A DNA stretch of 64,000 bases, taken from NCBI RefSeq assembly GCF_021295395.1, contig NZ_JAIWOU010000001.1:933001-997000 (forward strand), in the 5' to 3' direction. The stretch comes from Komagataeibacter sp. FNDCR2 (GTDB lineage Bacteria > Pseudomonadota > Alphaproteobacteria > Acetobacterales > Acetobacteraceae). The notes beneath the pieces are model-generated. The model was not told the DNA's origin, made no database searches, and was given only the letters and a program-made list of their open reading frames with translations. Shown piece after piece: positions 14,313 to 22,819 of this stretch. Both the position numbers and the translations under genes were made by a program. How positions within the stretch are numbered: position 1 is the first letter of the stretch; each line of letters begins with the position of its first letter.

Positions 14313-15443
14313 ATGACAGTTTCAGGGCCGCGGGGGCGGCTGCTGACAACACGCCGGAACATGCTGGGCATGGCCGGGGCGGCGGGTAGTGGCCTGCTGC
14401 TGCCACGCACCGGCAGGGCCGCGACCGGCCAGCCCGCATGGCGCAGGCCACTGGCGGAATCGGAGGCAGTCATCGCATTCGGCCATCCGGGGCCGATTAC
14501 CGATGGCGGCTGGTCCATGGTGCATGACCGGGGCATGCGGGCCATACGCCGGACCTTTCCGCAGGTGCGCACCATTTATGTGGAAAGCGTGCCCTATTCC
14601 GCCGACGCCACGCGAATCTTCCGCCAGTTCGTGGCGGAAGGCGCGCAGATGGTCTTCTCCACATCAGAATATGGTGACTTCATGAAGGATGTCTCGGACC
14701 GTGCGCCCGATGTCGCCTTCATGGAATGTGACGGATCCACCCTGACCGGCAACCTGGGCTGGTATTACGTCGCGCACTGGTACGCCAGCTATGTCATCGG
14801 CATCGCGGCGGGGCTCATGACCCGCACCGGCAAGCTCGGCTTTCTGGGCTCCTTTCCCATCCCGTCCGTCTATGCCAGCGCCAACGCCACCCTGCTGGGC
14901 GCGCAGTCGATCAACCCGTCCATCACGATGCAGGCCATCACCACCAATTCATGGTTCGACCCGCAGGCCGCGACGCAGGGCGCAACCGCCCTGGCCGATA
15001 ACGGGTGTGATTTCCTGTGCGGGATCATGGATGAACCGGCCTATCTGCGTGTGGCCACGCAGCGCGGGATCAAGGCGGCGATGTGGAATACCGGCATGCT
15101 CAGCTACGGGCCGCAGGCCTATGTCAGTTCCGTCACGCTGGATTTCGACGAATTCTACATCGCGCAGGTCCGCAGCCTGCTGGCGGGCGAATGGCAGCCC
15201 GAAGGCCGCTTCCTGACACTGGGCAGGGGCGTGGACCGCGATGCCTGGGGTCCGACCGTGCCGCAGGCCGTGGCCCGGCAGGCCGATGACATGCGCGCGC
15301 GCATGCTGGCGGGGTACACCCCGTTCAGCGGCCCCATTCACGACAATCACGGTCGCCTGCGCGTGCCTGCGGGCGTCACGCTGAGCGATGTGGACATCTA
15401 TCACAGCGACTGGGCTGTGGCGGGAGTATCCGGTCTTGAATAA
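14313..15443 (+). CDS. BMP-family ABC transporter binding protein
   Basis: Periplasmic solute-binding protein of the BMP/PnrA (Med) family, the group that usually binds nucleosides and related compounds. The 376-aa protein starts with a twin-arginine-like signal (TTRRNMLGMAGAAGSGLLL), so it may be exported folded. The mature part has IAFGHPGPITDGGWSM near its start and a FSTSEYGDFMKDVSDRAPDVAFME segment typical of the type 1 binding fold. It overlaps the next gene by 8 nt and heads a four-gene transporter operon. The true substrate cannot be read from the sequence. Confidence 0.88.
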   Translation: MTVSGPRGRLLTTRRNMLGMAGAAGSGLLLPRTGRAATGQPAWRRPLAESEAVIAFGHPGPITDGGWSMVHDRGMRAIRRTFPQVRTIYVESVPYSADATRIFRQFVAEGAQMVFSTSEYGDFMKDVSDRAPDVAFMECDGSTLTGNLGWYYVAHWYASYVIGIAAGLMTRTGKLGFLGSFPIPSVYASANATLLGAQSINPSITMQAITTNSWFDPQAATQGATALADNGCDFLCGIMDEPAYLRVATQRGIKAAMWNTGMLSYGPQAYVSSVTLDFDEFYIAQVRSLLAGEWQPEGRFLTLGRGVDRDAWGPTVPQAVARQADDMRARMLAGYTPFSGPIHDNHGRLRVPAGVTLSDVDIYHSDWAVAGVSGLE

Positions 15444-17022
15444 ACCCACCAACCCGCCCGGCATGGCGCCGGGCACGCCGCCCATCCTGCAGTTGCGCGG
15501 CATCGCCAAGCTCTTTCCCGGCGTCGTGGCCAACAAGGACGTGGATCTGGATGTCTGGCCGGGCGAAATCCATGCCCTGCTGGGTGAAAACGGGGCGGGC
15601 AAGTCCACGCTGATGAATGTCGTAACCGGCATCTACCAGCCGGAGGAAGGCGAGATCATCCTGGATGGCTATGGCCAGACCTTCGCCTCCCCGCAGGATG
15701 CGATCCGCGCGGGCATCGGCATGGTGCATCAGCACTTCAAGCTGGTGGAAGCCTTTAGCGTGGCCGAAAACATCCATCTGGGCTGGGATGAGGCGCCCCG
15801 CATCGCGTCTCCCGCCGTCATGGAGGCCCGCACGCGCGAGATTTCGGAACGCTTCGGCTTTCCCGTCCGGCCCGATGCGCGCGTATGCGACCTGTCGGCC
15901 GGGGAGCAGCAGCGTGTCGAGATCCTGCGCGTTCTGGCGCGCAAGGCCCGCCTGCTGATCATGGATGAACCCACGGCCGTCCTGACACCGGAGGAGACGC
16001 AGGAACTCTTCCGCGCGCTGCGGGCCTTCCGGGCGCAGGGCAATGCCGTCATCATCATCAGCCATAAACTCGACGAGGTGATGGAGATTTCCGATCGGGT
16101 GAGCATCCTGCGGCGCGGGCGCAAGGTCGGCACGTTCAACACGGCGGAGTGCACGCCCTCCATGCTGGCCGCGACCATGGTGGGCCGTGACATTGTCCGG
16201 TGCAACATGCGCACCCGCCCCGACGGGGCGGCCCCGATCGCCCCCACCCCGATCATGCAGTTGCGCAATGTCACCGTGCGCGACGACCGGGGCGTGGATA
16301 CATTGCGCGATGTCAGCCTTGACCTGCATGGCGGCGAGATTCTGGGCATCGCGGGTGTGGCCGGTAACGGACAGCGCGAACTGACGCATGTGCTGACCGG
16401 CCTCATGGCCCGCACATCGGGCGAGATCGTGCTTGATGGCAGCCTGGTCACCCGCGCGGATCCCGCCCTATTCGCCGCAGCGGGCGTGGGCCACATACCC
16501 GAGGACCGGCTGCGCAGCGCGCTGGCGCCCTCGCTGTCAATCACGACCAACATGGCGCTGCGCGAATATGCCCATCCCCCCATCGGGCGGCACGGGCTGT
16601 ACGACGCCACCGCCGCCAGCGCGCTGGCGGGCGAGATCGCGGAGCTGGCGCAGGTCACCATTCCCGATTTCGCCATGCCGGTGCGCAACCTGTCGGGCGG
16701 TAACCAGCAGAGGCTGGTCGCCCGGCGGGAAATCCGCATCGCCAGCCGGGTTCTGGTCGCGGCCTATCCCGCGCGCGGGCTGGATATCGGGGCCATCGCC
16801 ACCATGCTGGGCTACCTGACCGACCTGCGTGACCAGGGGGTGGCCGTCGTCTTCATTTCGGAGGATCTGGAAGACCTGCTGAATGTATCGGACCGGATCG
16901 GGGTCATGTTCCATGGCCGTCTCATGTCCGTCATCGAGGCCGAGGGGGCCGACATCGCCACAATCGGTATGCTTATGGGCGGGCGCGAACCGACCGACAT
17001 GCAACCAGGAGCAGCACATTAA
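15436..17022 (+). CDS. Nucleoside-type ABC transporter ATPase (fused double domain)
   Basis: Cytoplasmic ATPase of the importer, two nucleotide-binding domains in one 528-aa chain, as in YufO/NupO-type ATPases. Domain 1 is complete: Walker A GENGAGKST, signature LSAGEQQ, Walker B LLIMDEPT. Domain 2 is degenerate, as usual in this family: the P-loop is GVAGNGQRE, the signature LSGGNQQRL is intact, and the Walker B region reads VAAYPARGLDIGA with no acidic pair. The most likely start is the TTG at 15436, with GGGAG 9 nt upstream, overlapping the binding-protein stop. An in-frame ATG at 15463 lacks a ribosome site. Confidence 0.9.
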   Translation: MNKPTNPPGMAPGTPPILQLRGIAKLFPGVVANKDVDLDVWPGEIHALLGENGAGKSTLMNVVTGIYQPEEGEIILDGYGQTFASPQDAIRAGIGMVHQHFKLVEAFSVAENIHLGWDEAPRIASPAVMEARTREISERFGFPVRPDARVCDLSAGEQQRVEILRVLARKARLLIMDEPTAVLTPEETQELFRALRAFRAQGNAVIIISHKLDEVMEISDRVSILRRGRKVGTFNTAECTPSMLAATMVGRDIVRCNMRTRPDGAAPIAPTPIMQLRNVTVRDDRGVDTLRDVSLDLHGGEILGIAGVAGNGQRELTHVLTGLMARTSGEIVLDGSLVTRADPALFAAAGVGHIPEDRLRSALAPSLSITTNMALREYAHPPIGRHGLYDATAASALAGEIAELAQVTIPDFAMPVRNLSGGNQQRLVARREIRIASRVLVAAYPARGLDIGAIATMLGYLTDLRDQGVAVVFISEDLEDLLNVSDRIGVMFHGRLMSVIEAEGADIATIGMLMGGREPTDMQPGAAH

Positions 17023-18086
17023 TGGCCACACGTGCATTCCAGCGCCTGCCAACGGCGCCCGCGGGACGGATTCTCGCCCTCCGGCTGGTGGCGATCATCG
17101 TGTCACTGTTCATCATCGCCGGGGTGCTGGCGCTGGCCGGGCACAGCCCGCTCATGCTGGCGCAACTGATCGTGCGTTCCACACTGGGGTCGCGCTTCGG
17201 GCTGGAGGATCTGGCCCTGTTCATGTGCCCGCTGCTGCTGACCGGCGCCGCGGTAACCGTATGCGGCACGATCGGGCTATGGAATATCGGGGCGGAGGGC
17301 CAGTTCTATGCCGGCGCCATCGCCGCGACCGGCGTGGCGCTGGGGCTGCATGGCCCAGCGTCTGTCCTCCTGCCGCTCATGACCATCGCGGGGATTGTGG
17401 GGGGCATGGCGTGGATCGCGGTGCCGACGCTGGCGCGCGCCTATGCCGGGGTGAATGAGATCATCACCACCCTGCTGCTCAACTTCATTGCATCGCTCCT
17501 GACCTATTACCTGACCACCGGCCCGTGGCGGGACAGGATCAGCGGGGCGCAGGTCTCCACCCAGCGGCTGCCGGTTTCCATTCCCGAAATGTGGGGCATC
17601 GTGCACTGGGGCTTCCCGGTGGCCATTGTCATCGTGATCGGGCTGGCGCTGGTGCTGTCGCATACCCGGTGGGGCTATGAAATCCGTATTGGCGGGGCGA
17701 ACCCGGAAGCCGCGCGCTATGCCGGGATTCCGGTGCAGTTGCGCATTATTTCGGTCATGCTGCTTTCGGGTGGTCTGGCGGGACTGGCCGGCATGTTTGA
17801 AGTCGCGGGCACGGTCCACCGCCTGCAGGGCGGAATGGCCAATAATTTCGGTTATCTGGGCATTGTGGTGGCGGTGCTGGCGCGGGGGTCGTGCCTGAAC
17901 GTGATCCCGGCCGCCCTGCTTATGGCGCTCATCCTTGATTCCGGCATTGTCATGCAGACGCAGCAGCTTTCGGCCTCGGTCATTCTGGCCATTACCGGGC
18001 TGATCCTGTTCATGATCGCGATCGGGGATGAACTGGCCCATTACCGGCCGGTGGCCAAGGTGGCGGCGGAGGGAAAACTATCATGA
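17022..18086 (+). CDS. BMP-type ABC transporter permease 1
   Basis: Inner-membrane permease of the BPD_transp_2 family, 354 aa. Many hydrophobic spans are visible, and the conserved family motif is IGLWNIGAEGQFYAGAI (about residues 85-101) with ANPEAARYAGIPV further on, the sites that contact the ATPase. It starts on a TAATG overlap with the ATPase and ends on an ATGA overlap with the second permease, so the four transporter genes should be translated as one unit. It is the longer of the permease pair, as in YufP/NupP. Confidence 0.9.
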   Translation: MATRAFQRLPTAPAGRILALRLVAIIVSLFIIAGVLALAGHSPLMLAQLIVRSTLGSRFGLEDLALFMCPLLLTGAAVTVCGTIGLWNIGAEGQFYAGAIAATGVALGLHGPASVLLPLMTIAGIVGGMAWIAVPTLARAYAGVNEIITTLLLNFIASLLTYYLTTGPWRDRISGAQVSTQRLPVSIPEMWGIVHWGFPVAIVIVIGLALVLSHTRWGYEIRIGGANPEAARYAGIPVQLRIISVMLLSGGLAGLAGMFEVAGTVHRLQGGMANNFGYLGIVVAVLARGSCLNVIPAALLMALILDSGIVMQTQQLSASVILAITGLILFMIAIGDELAHYRPVAKVAAEGKLS

Positions 18087-19021
18087 TCACATTGCTGACG
18101 GGCATGCTGGCCACCGCCGTACTGGCCGGTGGCGTACTCGCCCTTGCCGCGCTGGGGGAAGTCCTGGCCGAACGTGTGGGCGTGACCAACCTGGGCGTGG
18201 AAGGGCTTATGGCGCTGGGCGCGGTCACGGCGGTCATTACCGTGTTTTCCGTTCACTCCCCCTGGGTCGGGCTGCTGGCCGCCATCATGGTGGGGGCGCT
18301 GGGGGGGATGGTATTCGCCTTTGGCGCCGTGGTCATGCGGGCCAACCAGGTGCTGTGCGGGCTGGCGACCACCTTCATGGGGCTGGGTCTGTCCACCGCG
18401 CTGGGGCATAATTATGCGGGGCAGCCGGTGGATGCGATCTTCGGGCATGTCAATATCCCGCTGCTTTCCGCCATTCCGGTCATCGGTCCGGCGCTGTTCG
18501 GTCAGAACATCCTGATCGTACCGATATACGTGCTGCTGCCGCTGCTGGTACATTTCGTGATGTTCCGCACGCGCCACGGTCTGAACATGCGCGCGGTGGG
18601 GGAAAACCCGGCGGCGGCGGATGCGGCGGGCATACCCGTCATGGCCATGCGGTTCTGGTACGTCACCCTTGGCGGGGCTTTCGCGGGCATGGCGGGCGGC
18701 TACCTGACGCTGACCTATGTGCCGGTATGGTCCGAAGGCATGGTGGCGGGACGTGGCTGGATTGCGCTGGCGCTGGTTATCTTTGCGGGCTACCGGCCGG
18801 TTATCGTTACACTTTCAGCACTCCTGTTCGGGCTGGTCACGGCGCTGTCCTTTGTCGGGCAGGCACATAACTGGCCGATTGATCCCGCATTCCTGAACAT
18901 GCTGCCCTATCTGGGCACGATGGCCTTCATAATCGTGCCCGTGGTCGTCTGGCACCGCATGCGGCGCATCATGGCGGCCCCGGCCGCGCTGGCGCAGCCC
19001 TATTATCGCGACGTGCGCTGA
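18083..19021 (+). CDS. BMP-type ABC transporter permease 2
   Basis: Second permease of the importer, 312 aa, with about eight to ten hydrophobic spans. It shows the paired family motif VGVTNLGVEGLMALGAVTA near residue 33 and the cytoplasmic loop ENPAAADAAGIPVMAMR. It is shorter than permease 1, as in YufQ/NupQ pairs. It is the last gene of the operon: a 13-bp perfect inverted repeat follows 15 nt later and separates it from a convergent gene. Confidence 0.9.
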   Translation: MITLLTGMLATAVLAGGVLALAALGEVLAERVGVTNLGVEGLMALGAVTAVITVFSVHSPWVGLLAAIMVGALGGMVFAFGAVVMRANQVLCGLATTFMGLGLSTALGHNYAGQPVDAIFGHVNIPLLSAIPVIGPALFGQNILIVPIYVLLPLLVHFVMFRTRHGLNMRAVGENPAAADAAGIPVMAMRFWYVTLGGAFAGMAGGYLTLTYVPVWSEGMVAGRGWIALALVIFAGYRPVIVTLSALLFGLVTALSFVGQAHNWPIDPAFLNMLPYLGTMAFIIVPVVVWHRMRRIMAAPAALAQPYYRDVR

Positions 19022-19035
19022 CGCCCCGCCAAGCC

Positions 19036-19070
19036 CTGCATCACGGGCGGGCTCCCGGCCCGTGATGCAG
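19036..19070. terminator. Bidirectional 13-bp inverted repeat
   Basis: CTGCATCACGGGC (19036-19048) is repeated perfectly in reverse complement at 19058-19070, with a 9-nt GC-rich loop. It sits between the end of the plus-strand transporter operon and the 3' end of the minus-strand binding-protein gene, covering the latter's stop codon. No long T-run follows on either side, but a stem this long between convergent genes is best read as a shared terminator. Confidence 0.65.
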
Positions 19071-20126
19071 GATATCGGCCGAGATATGGCGTGCGTAGCC
19101 CGCGGAATCGAGGCTGTCAGGGAACAGGCCCAGCAGTTTCAGTTCATCCACATAACGCGCGATCTGGATTTTCAGGTCGTTGCCGACGGGGCTTATGCCC
19201 AGTACCTCGTGGCGCATCATCTGCAGGATCGCATCCTGCCGCATGCCCGCCACCCGGCCGTCAAGCAGGGTCGCGGCCTCGGGCATATGCGCGGGTAGCC
19301 AGCGGGCGGCACTGGACAACGCCAGCACCAGCGCCACGGCGGCGGATGGCGTCTGTTGCAGTACGTCGGCCGAGATCCCCAGGGCAAGGTTGGTGCGGCG
19401 CGCATACAGGCCGTTCACGCTATTGACCAGCTCAACCAGATCCAGCGCCGGGTTGCCCAGCAACTGCCACGCCAGCGGATCGTGCAGCGCCACGGCATCG
19501 ACACTTCCGGCCAGCAGGGCGTCATCGATCTGGTCAGGCGGCAGAATGACCCAGTTCGGGGCGGTATCGGGATTGAGGCCCTTGCACCGCAGGATGACGG
19601 AAAAGAACAGGCGATCGGCCATATCGGCATTCAGCACGGCAATCCGGTGCCCGACGAGATCCTCGATCTTGGCGATTCTGAGCCGGCGGCGCACCAGCAG
19701 GCGGAACGTGCCCGCCTGCAACCCCATGACAAGCCGGGCCGGCAGAACCACGTCCGCCTGAAAGGCCTGCAGCCATGACAGCAGGGGCGCCACCGCCGCC
19801 ATGCACCGCCCGGCCTGAAGGTCGGCAATGGCGTCACGCCCTGTCAGCACCCCTTCGCGCAGGTGCACATCCAGCCGGTACTGCGAAAAGAAGTCCTGCC
19901 TGAGCGCCACATTATATAGGGTTGACGTCCCGGCATAAGGCCATGACAGGGTCAGGTCATGGGGTTCGCCATCCAGCAGGGCATCATCACGCCGGACGAT
20001 ACGGGCCTGCTGGCGGCTTTGCAGCCACTGCGCGCCCACCATGGCGCATCCTGCCGCCGCCAGCAGCGGCATAACCACGCGACGGCGCGGCAATAGCCGC
20101 TTTCCGCCCCTGTTCTCTTCTACCAT
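19041..20126 (-). CDS. ABC-type substrate-binding protein, NMT1/SsuA-like
   Basis: The 361-aa protein resembles periplasmic binding proteins of the nitrate/sulfonate/taurine and thiamine-precursor group. It has a basic N-terminus and hydrophobic signal or anchor (about residues 16-36), then SWPYAGTSTLYNVALRQDFFSQYRLDVHLREG, where a small molecule would bind after domain closure, and IEDLVGHRIAVLNADMADRLFF. Its frame ends inside the shared hairpin with the upstream transporter operon. No permease or ATPase gene lies beside it on this strand, so it may be an orphan or pair with a distant transporter. The ligand is unknown. Confidence 0.7.
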   Translation of the reverse strand: MVEENRGGKRLLPRRRVVMPLLAAAGCAMVGAQWLQSRQQARIVRRDDALLDGEPHDLTLSWPYAGTSTLYNVALRQDFFSQYRLDVHLREGVLTGRDAIADLQAGRCMAAVAPLLSWLQAFQADVVLPARLVMGLQAGTFRLLVRRRLRIAKIEDLVGHRIAVLNADMADRLFFSVILRCKGLNPDTAPNWVILPPDQIDDALLAGSVDAVALHDPLAWQLLGNPALDLVELVNSVNGLYARRTNLALGISADVLQQTPSAAVALVLALSSAARWLPAHMPEAATLLDGRVAGMRQDAILQMMRHEVLGISPVGNDLKIQIARYVDELKLLGLFPDSLDSAGYARHISADILHHGPGARP

Positions 20127-20193
20127 CAGTTACGGTTTCTCCTGCCATGCGAAGGTGTTACCGTTCTTTTGCCCGGTATGGCCCCCCTTATTT

Positions 20194-20220
20194 CCCTTTT
20201 TGAAAAAAAGTTCAAAAGGG
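20194..20220. repeat. AT-rich hairpin, possible dispersed repeat
   Basis: CCCTTTTTGAA (20194-20204) and TTCAAAAGGG (20211-20220) form a near-perfect stem with a 6-nt A-rich loop. It stands in the 141-bp gap between the minus-strand binding-protein gene and tRNA-Asn. Its centre (CTTTTTGAAAA) resembles the hairpin at 20499-20521, which suggests two diverged members of one short repeat family. Confidence 0.45.
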
Positions 20221-20267
20221 GGGTTTACGCCTCCCCATCCCTATGGCTATAAGCTGCTCAACGCTGA

Positions 20268-20343
20268 TCCCGAATAGCTCAGTTGGTAGAGCAAGCGACT
20301 GTTAATCGCTGGGTCGTAGGTTCGAGTCCTACTTCGGGAGCCA
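20268..20343 (+). tRNA. tRNA-Asn(GTT)
   Basis: A 76-nt cloverleaf: acceptor TCCCGAA pairs with TTCGGGA, followed by G and an encoded CCA. The D arm holds AGCTCAGTTGGTAGAGC, the anticodon loop CTGTTAA gives anticodon GTT, and the T arm has GTTCGAGTC. All stems close without mismatch. Confidence 0.97.
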
Positions 20344-20475
20344 CCTTTCCTTAAAATAGAATACGGCACGACAAAGCCGATCGTTCAGGCTCCAATGCGA
20401 TGCCCGCGATATGGGTACGGCAGCAGCCGGGCTGCCGTATATGATTTTCCATCTGATGGATTTATCCACGGCCAT

Positions 20476-20496
20476 TGCCCGTTAGAGTAACGGGCA
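20476..20496. terminator. Perfect 9-bp hairpin
   Basis: TGCCCGTTA (20476-20484), loop GAG, TAACGGGCA (20488-20496). It lies downstream of the minus-strand GlcG-like gene and downstream of tRNA-Asn on the plus strand, so it could end either transcript. Only short T or A runs flank it. Confidence 0.45.
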
Positions 20497-20498
20497 TG

Positions 20499-20521
20499 GA
20501 AGCTTCTTGAAAAAAAGCTTC
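20499..20521. repeat. AAGCTT hairpin repeat
   Basis: GAAGCTT (20499-20505) and AAGCTTC (20515-20521) form a 7-bp stem around CTTGAAAAA. From memory, this AAGCTT/TTGAAAA hairpin followed by CACCAAAAAC is a common intergenic repeat of Komagataeibacter-type genomes; a genome-wide count would confirm it. Read on the minus strand, its T-rich loop could also act with the neighbouring hairpin in termination of the GlcG-like gene. Confidence 0.5.
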
Positions 20522-20579
20522 ACCAAAAACGCCCTTATGATTTCCGGCATATTCCCCGGGCAGGCGTTTCACACCGCTT

Positions 20580-21104
20580 CTAATGGAAATCCGCCCTGAA
20601 TTTCGTGACGGCGGCCTGTGCGCAGGCTTCGTCCTTTTCACCGCCCGGCGCGCCCGAGACACCAATACCGCCCAGCACGACATTATCGGATACGCGACGT
20701 AACGTGACCCCTCCCGGCACGAACAGTACCTCCGGAATGGTATTGAGCGCGCCATTGGCCGGGCCGGTCACCTTGGCCGCGATCAGTTCGCTGGTCGTAT
20801 TCATGTTGAAGGCCAGACCGTAGGAATAGGCCGTATAAGCCTTGCGATAGGACACCGAGAGCGATTGCAGCGGCACGCTGTCTCCCTTGATCACGGCCTG
20901 CTGGTGGCCGGTCGTATCCACAACCGTAGCGGTAACGGAATAACCCTGCGCGGCACAGGCCCGCACGGCTTCTGAAGCCAGATGCCCGGCCGTGGACCAG
21001 TCCAGTTTCGCCATCGTGACGATGTGGCTCTGGGCGTGCGCATGGCTTCCCGCCACAAGCCCCGCAAGGACGATGGCATGACGTAATAACCGATGTGAGG
21101 ACAT
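20580..21104 (-). CDS. Secreted GlcG/HbpS-like (DUF336) protein
   Basis: A 174-aa protein from the ATG at 21104 (an in-frame ATG at 21134 would add 10 residues; AGGGA lies before the later start). The N-terminus is a Sec signal (LLRHAIVLAGLVAGSHAHAQ). The mature part has the GlcG/HbpS fold pattern: AVRACAAQGYSVTATVVDTTGHQQAVIKGD, SYRKAYTAYSYGL and a C-terminal GGIGVSGAPGGEKDEACAQAAV. Members of this family bind heme or related cofactors or act as accessory proteins of oxidoreductase systems; the function here is not shown. It stands alone and is divergent from the antiporter. Confidence 0.8.
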   Translation of the reverse strand: MSSHRLLRHAIVLAGLVAGSHAHAQSHIVTMAKLDWSTAGHLASEAVRACAAQGYSVTATVVDTTGHQQAVIKGDSVPLQSLSVSYRKAYTAYSYGLAFNMNTTSELIAAKVTGPANGALNTIPEVLFVPGGVTLRRVSDNVVLGGIGVSGAPGGEKDEACAQAAVTKFRADFH

Positions 21105-21526
21105 CCCGGGCCATTCCCTGTTGTGGCGGTACATGATGCGGAACAGCCCTGAGCCTACGCAACCACAAAAGCCGTCTTTCCCGCCCTCCGCCGGTCACAA
21201 TAAGGCGTGAACCTTCCCCTGTTCCATGAGATGTCGGGGACAGGAGGCAGAAATAACCGCGCGGCCTTGCAGCATAGGCCCGGAATCATGCGGGCGCGGG
21301 AATAAGCCCGGCCATGGCGCAAAACCCGGCCAGAAAACCCGCGTTACAGACCTTTCCCCACTGCGGGAACATCCATTCCGGGCCGATAAGACAGCAGCGC
21401 GGGAACAGCGACGAAGCAAGCGTAGCCTGCCATATATTGCATATATTATACAACTTAACAAAAATAAAATTTTGCTTCCAGATTTTTATATATCATATGT
21501 GCGGTATAAATAAGGAAGAATGCAAT
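21105..21526. promoter_or_regulatory. Divergent intergenic region with AT-rich promoter zone
   Basis: A 422-bp gap between the GlcG-like gene and the antiporter. The first 300 bp are GC-rich without a credible gene. About 21430-21500 is sharply AT-rich (for example TTGCATATATTATACAAC) and should contain the promoter of the antiporter. No known riboswitch pattern is seen. Confidence 0.5.
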
Positions 21527-22753
21527 TTGTCAGACATTACGGCACTTGTTCTTGACATTGGCCTGTTTGTTATTTTCCCGTGGGGATTATGGCGGCTGTT
21601 GCGCCGGGCAATACCTATTGTCGTCCTGCCGATCCTGTTGGGGATCATACTGGCTGTCATGCATGCGCCGGTGCAGCAGTTCGGCATCCCGTCCGTTCTG
21701 GGCAACAATATAGGCTGGCTGGCCGTGCTGGTGCTCGCGTTCACCGCCGGGCTGGAAATGTGGCAGGATCCGGATGTCCACCCATCCGCCCATACCATCC
21801 CCACCCCGCCGCTGGGGCGGCTGCTGGGCGGCGCGCTGGTCGCCCTGGGGGGGCCGTTCCTGCTCGGGTCGGTCTGCGTCTATTATTTCCTCCTGCCGCT
21901 GCATGGGTGGCAGCCACCGCATGTCGGCCCCCTGATCGGGGCCATGTCCATCGGGCTGTGCATCGCCGTCAGCGCGCTGCCCGTGCTGATCGGGATCGTA
22001 CGCGAACTGGACCCGGTCCAGCGTTCCATCGGACAGCTTGCGCTCAAGCTGGCCGTGGTGGATGACGCGGCCCTGTGGATCGGGCTGGTTGCGCTCCAGT
22101 TCATGGCGCGTGGCTCCGCCGCCCTGCATGGCTGGACCGGGCTGGAATTCGTGGCGGTCGCACTGCTGGTCGCGCTGGCCATAGCCAGCAACTGGGCAAC
22201 CCGCCATATGCCCAATCCCCCCGCCTGCGGCATATGGGCGGCGGTGCCGATCTATCTGGCTGCGGGATCATGGGCGAGCATGCAGCTTGGGCTGCATGAA
22301 CTGATCGGAGCCTATTTCGCCGGTGCGCTCATGCCGCCGCGCTGGGTGGCGCGCCTGCCGGTGGAACGGGTCGGGACGTTCTCGCTTATCTGGCTGGCGC
22401 CGATGTTTTTTGGCCATAGCGGCCTGCATATCAATGGCGATGCGCTGACATGGCCCTCGGTCACGGCCTCGCTGCTGCTGGTTGTCATTTCCGTACTGGC
22501 CAAGATGGGATCGGTCTATATCTTCCCGCCCGCGCCGAACCTGACACGGCGGCAGGCGCTTGGCATGGGCGCGCTCCTGCAATGCAAGGGACTGATGGAA
22601 ATCGTGGCGGCCACCATCCTGCACGCGCAGGGCATGCTGTCGGATTTCGCCTTTGCCTCGCTCATGGTCCTGGCGGTGATCTCCACGGCGCTGACCGGCC
22701 CGCTGTTCCGCCTGCTGGCCCCCCGGACGGACGCAGGCCACGTCACCCCCTGA
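21527..22753 (+). CDS. Cation:proton antiporter (Na/H exchanger family)
   Basis: Integral membrane antiporter with about 11-12 hydrophobic spans and no visible C-terminal Trk-type nucleotide domain. Typical segments are AFTAGLEMWQDPDV early, KLAVVDDAALWIGLVAL with the transport-site acidic pair in the middle, and KGLMEIVAATILHAQGMLSDFAFASLMVLAVISTALTGPL near the end. The frame is open upstream, but the TTG at 21527 has AAGGAAG 8 nt before it and fits the first membrane helix, giving 408 aa; ATG at 21497 is the alternative. It would help pH or Na+/K+ balance, relevant in an acid-producing organism. Confidence 0.85.
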   Translation: MSDITALVLDIGLFVIFPWGLWRLLRRAIPIVVLPILLGIILAVMHAPVQQFGIPSVLGNNIGWLAVLVLAFTAGLEMWQDPDVHPSAHTIPTPPLGRLLGGALVALGGPFLLGSVCVYYFLLPLHGWQPPHVGPLIGAMSIGLCIAVSALPVLIGIVRELDPVQRSIGQLALKLAVVDDAALWIGLVALQFMARGSAALHGWTGLEFVAVALLVALAIASNWATRHMPNPPACGIWAAVPIYLAAGSWASMQLGLHELIGAYFAGALMPPRWVARLPVERVGTFSLIWLAPMFFGHSGLHINGDALTWPSVTASLLLVVISVLAKMGSVYIFPPAPNLTRRQALGMGALLQCKGLMEIVAATILHAQGMLSDFAFASLMVLAVISTALTGPLFRLLAPRTDAGHVTP

Positions 22754-22768
22754 AGGAAAACAGGGGGT
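22745..22768 (+). terminator. Hairpin at the antiporter stop
   Basis: ACCCCCTG (22745-22752) and CAGGGGGT (22761-22768) form a perfect 8-bp stem with an A-rich loop, covering the stop codon of the antiporter. No T-run follows. It lies before the convergent MFS gene. Confidence 0.45.
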
Positions 22769-22819
22769 ATGCCCGCTGCACGGCGGCTTTCACCCGTTCA
22801 TGAATTTCCAGCCCCGCCG

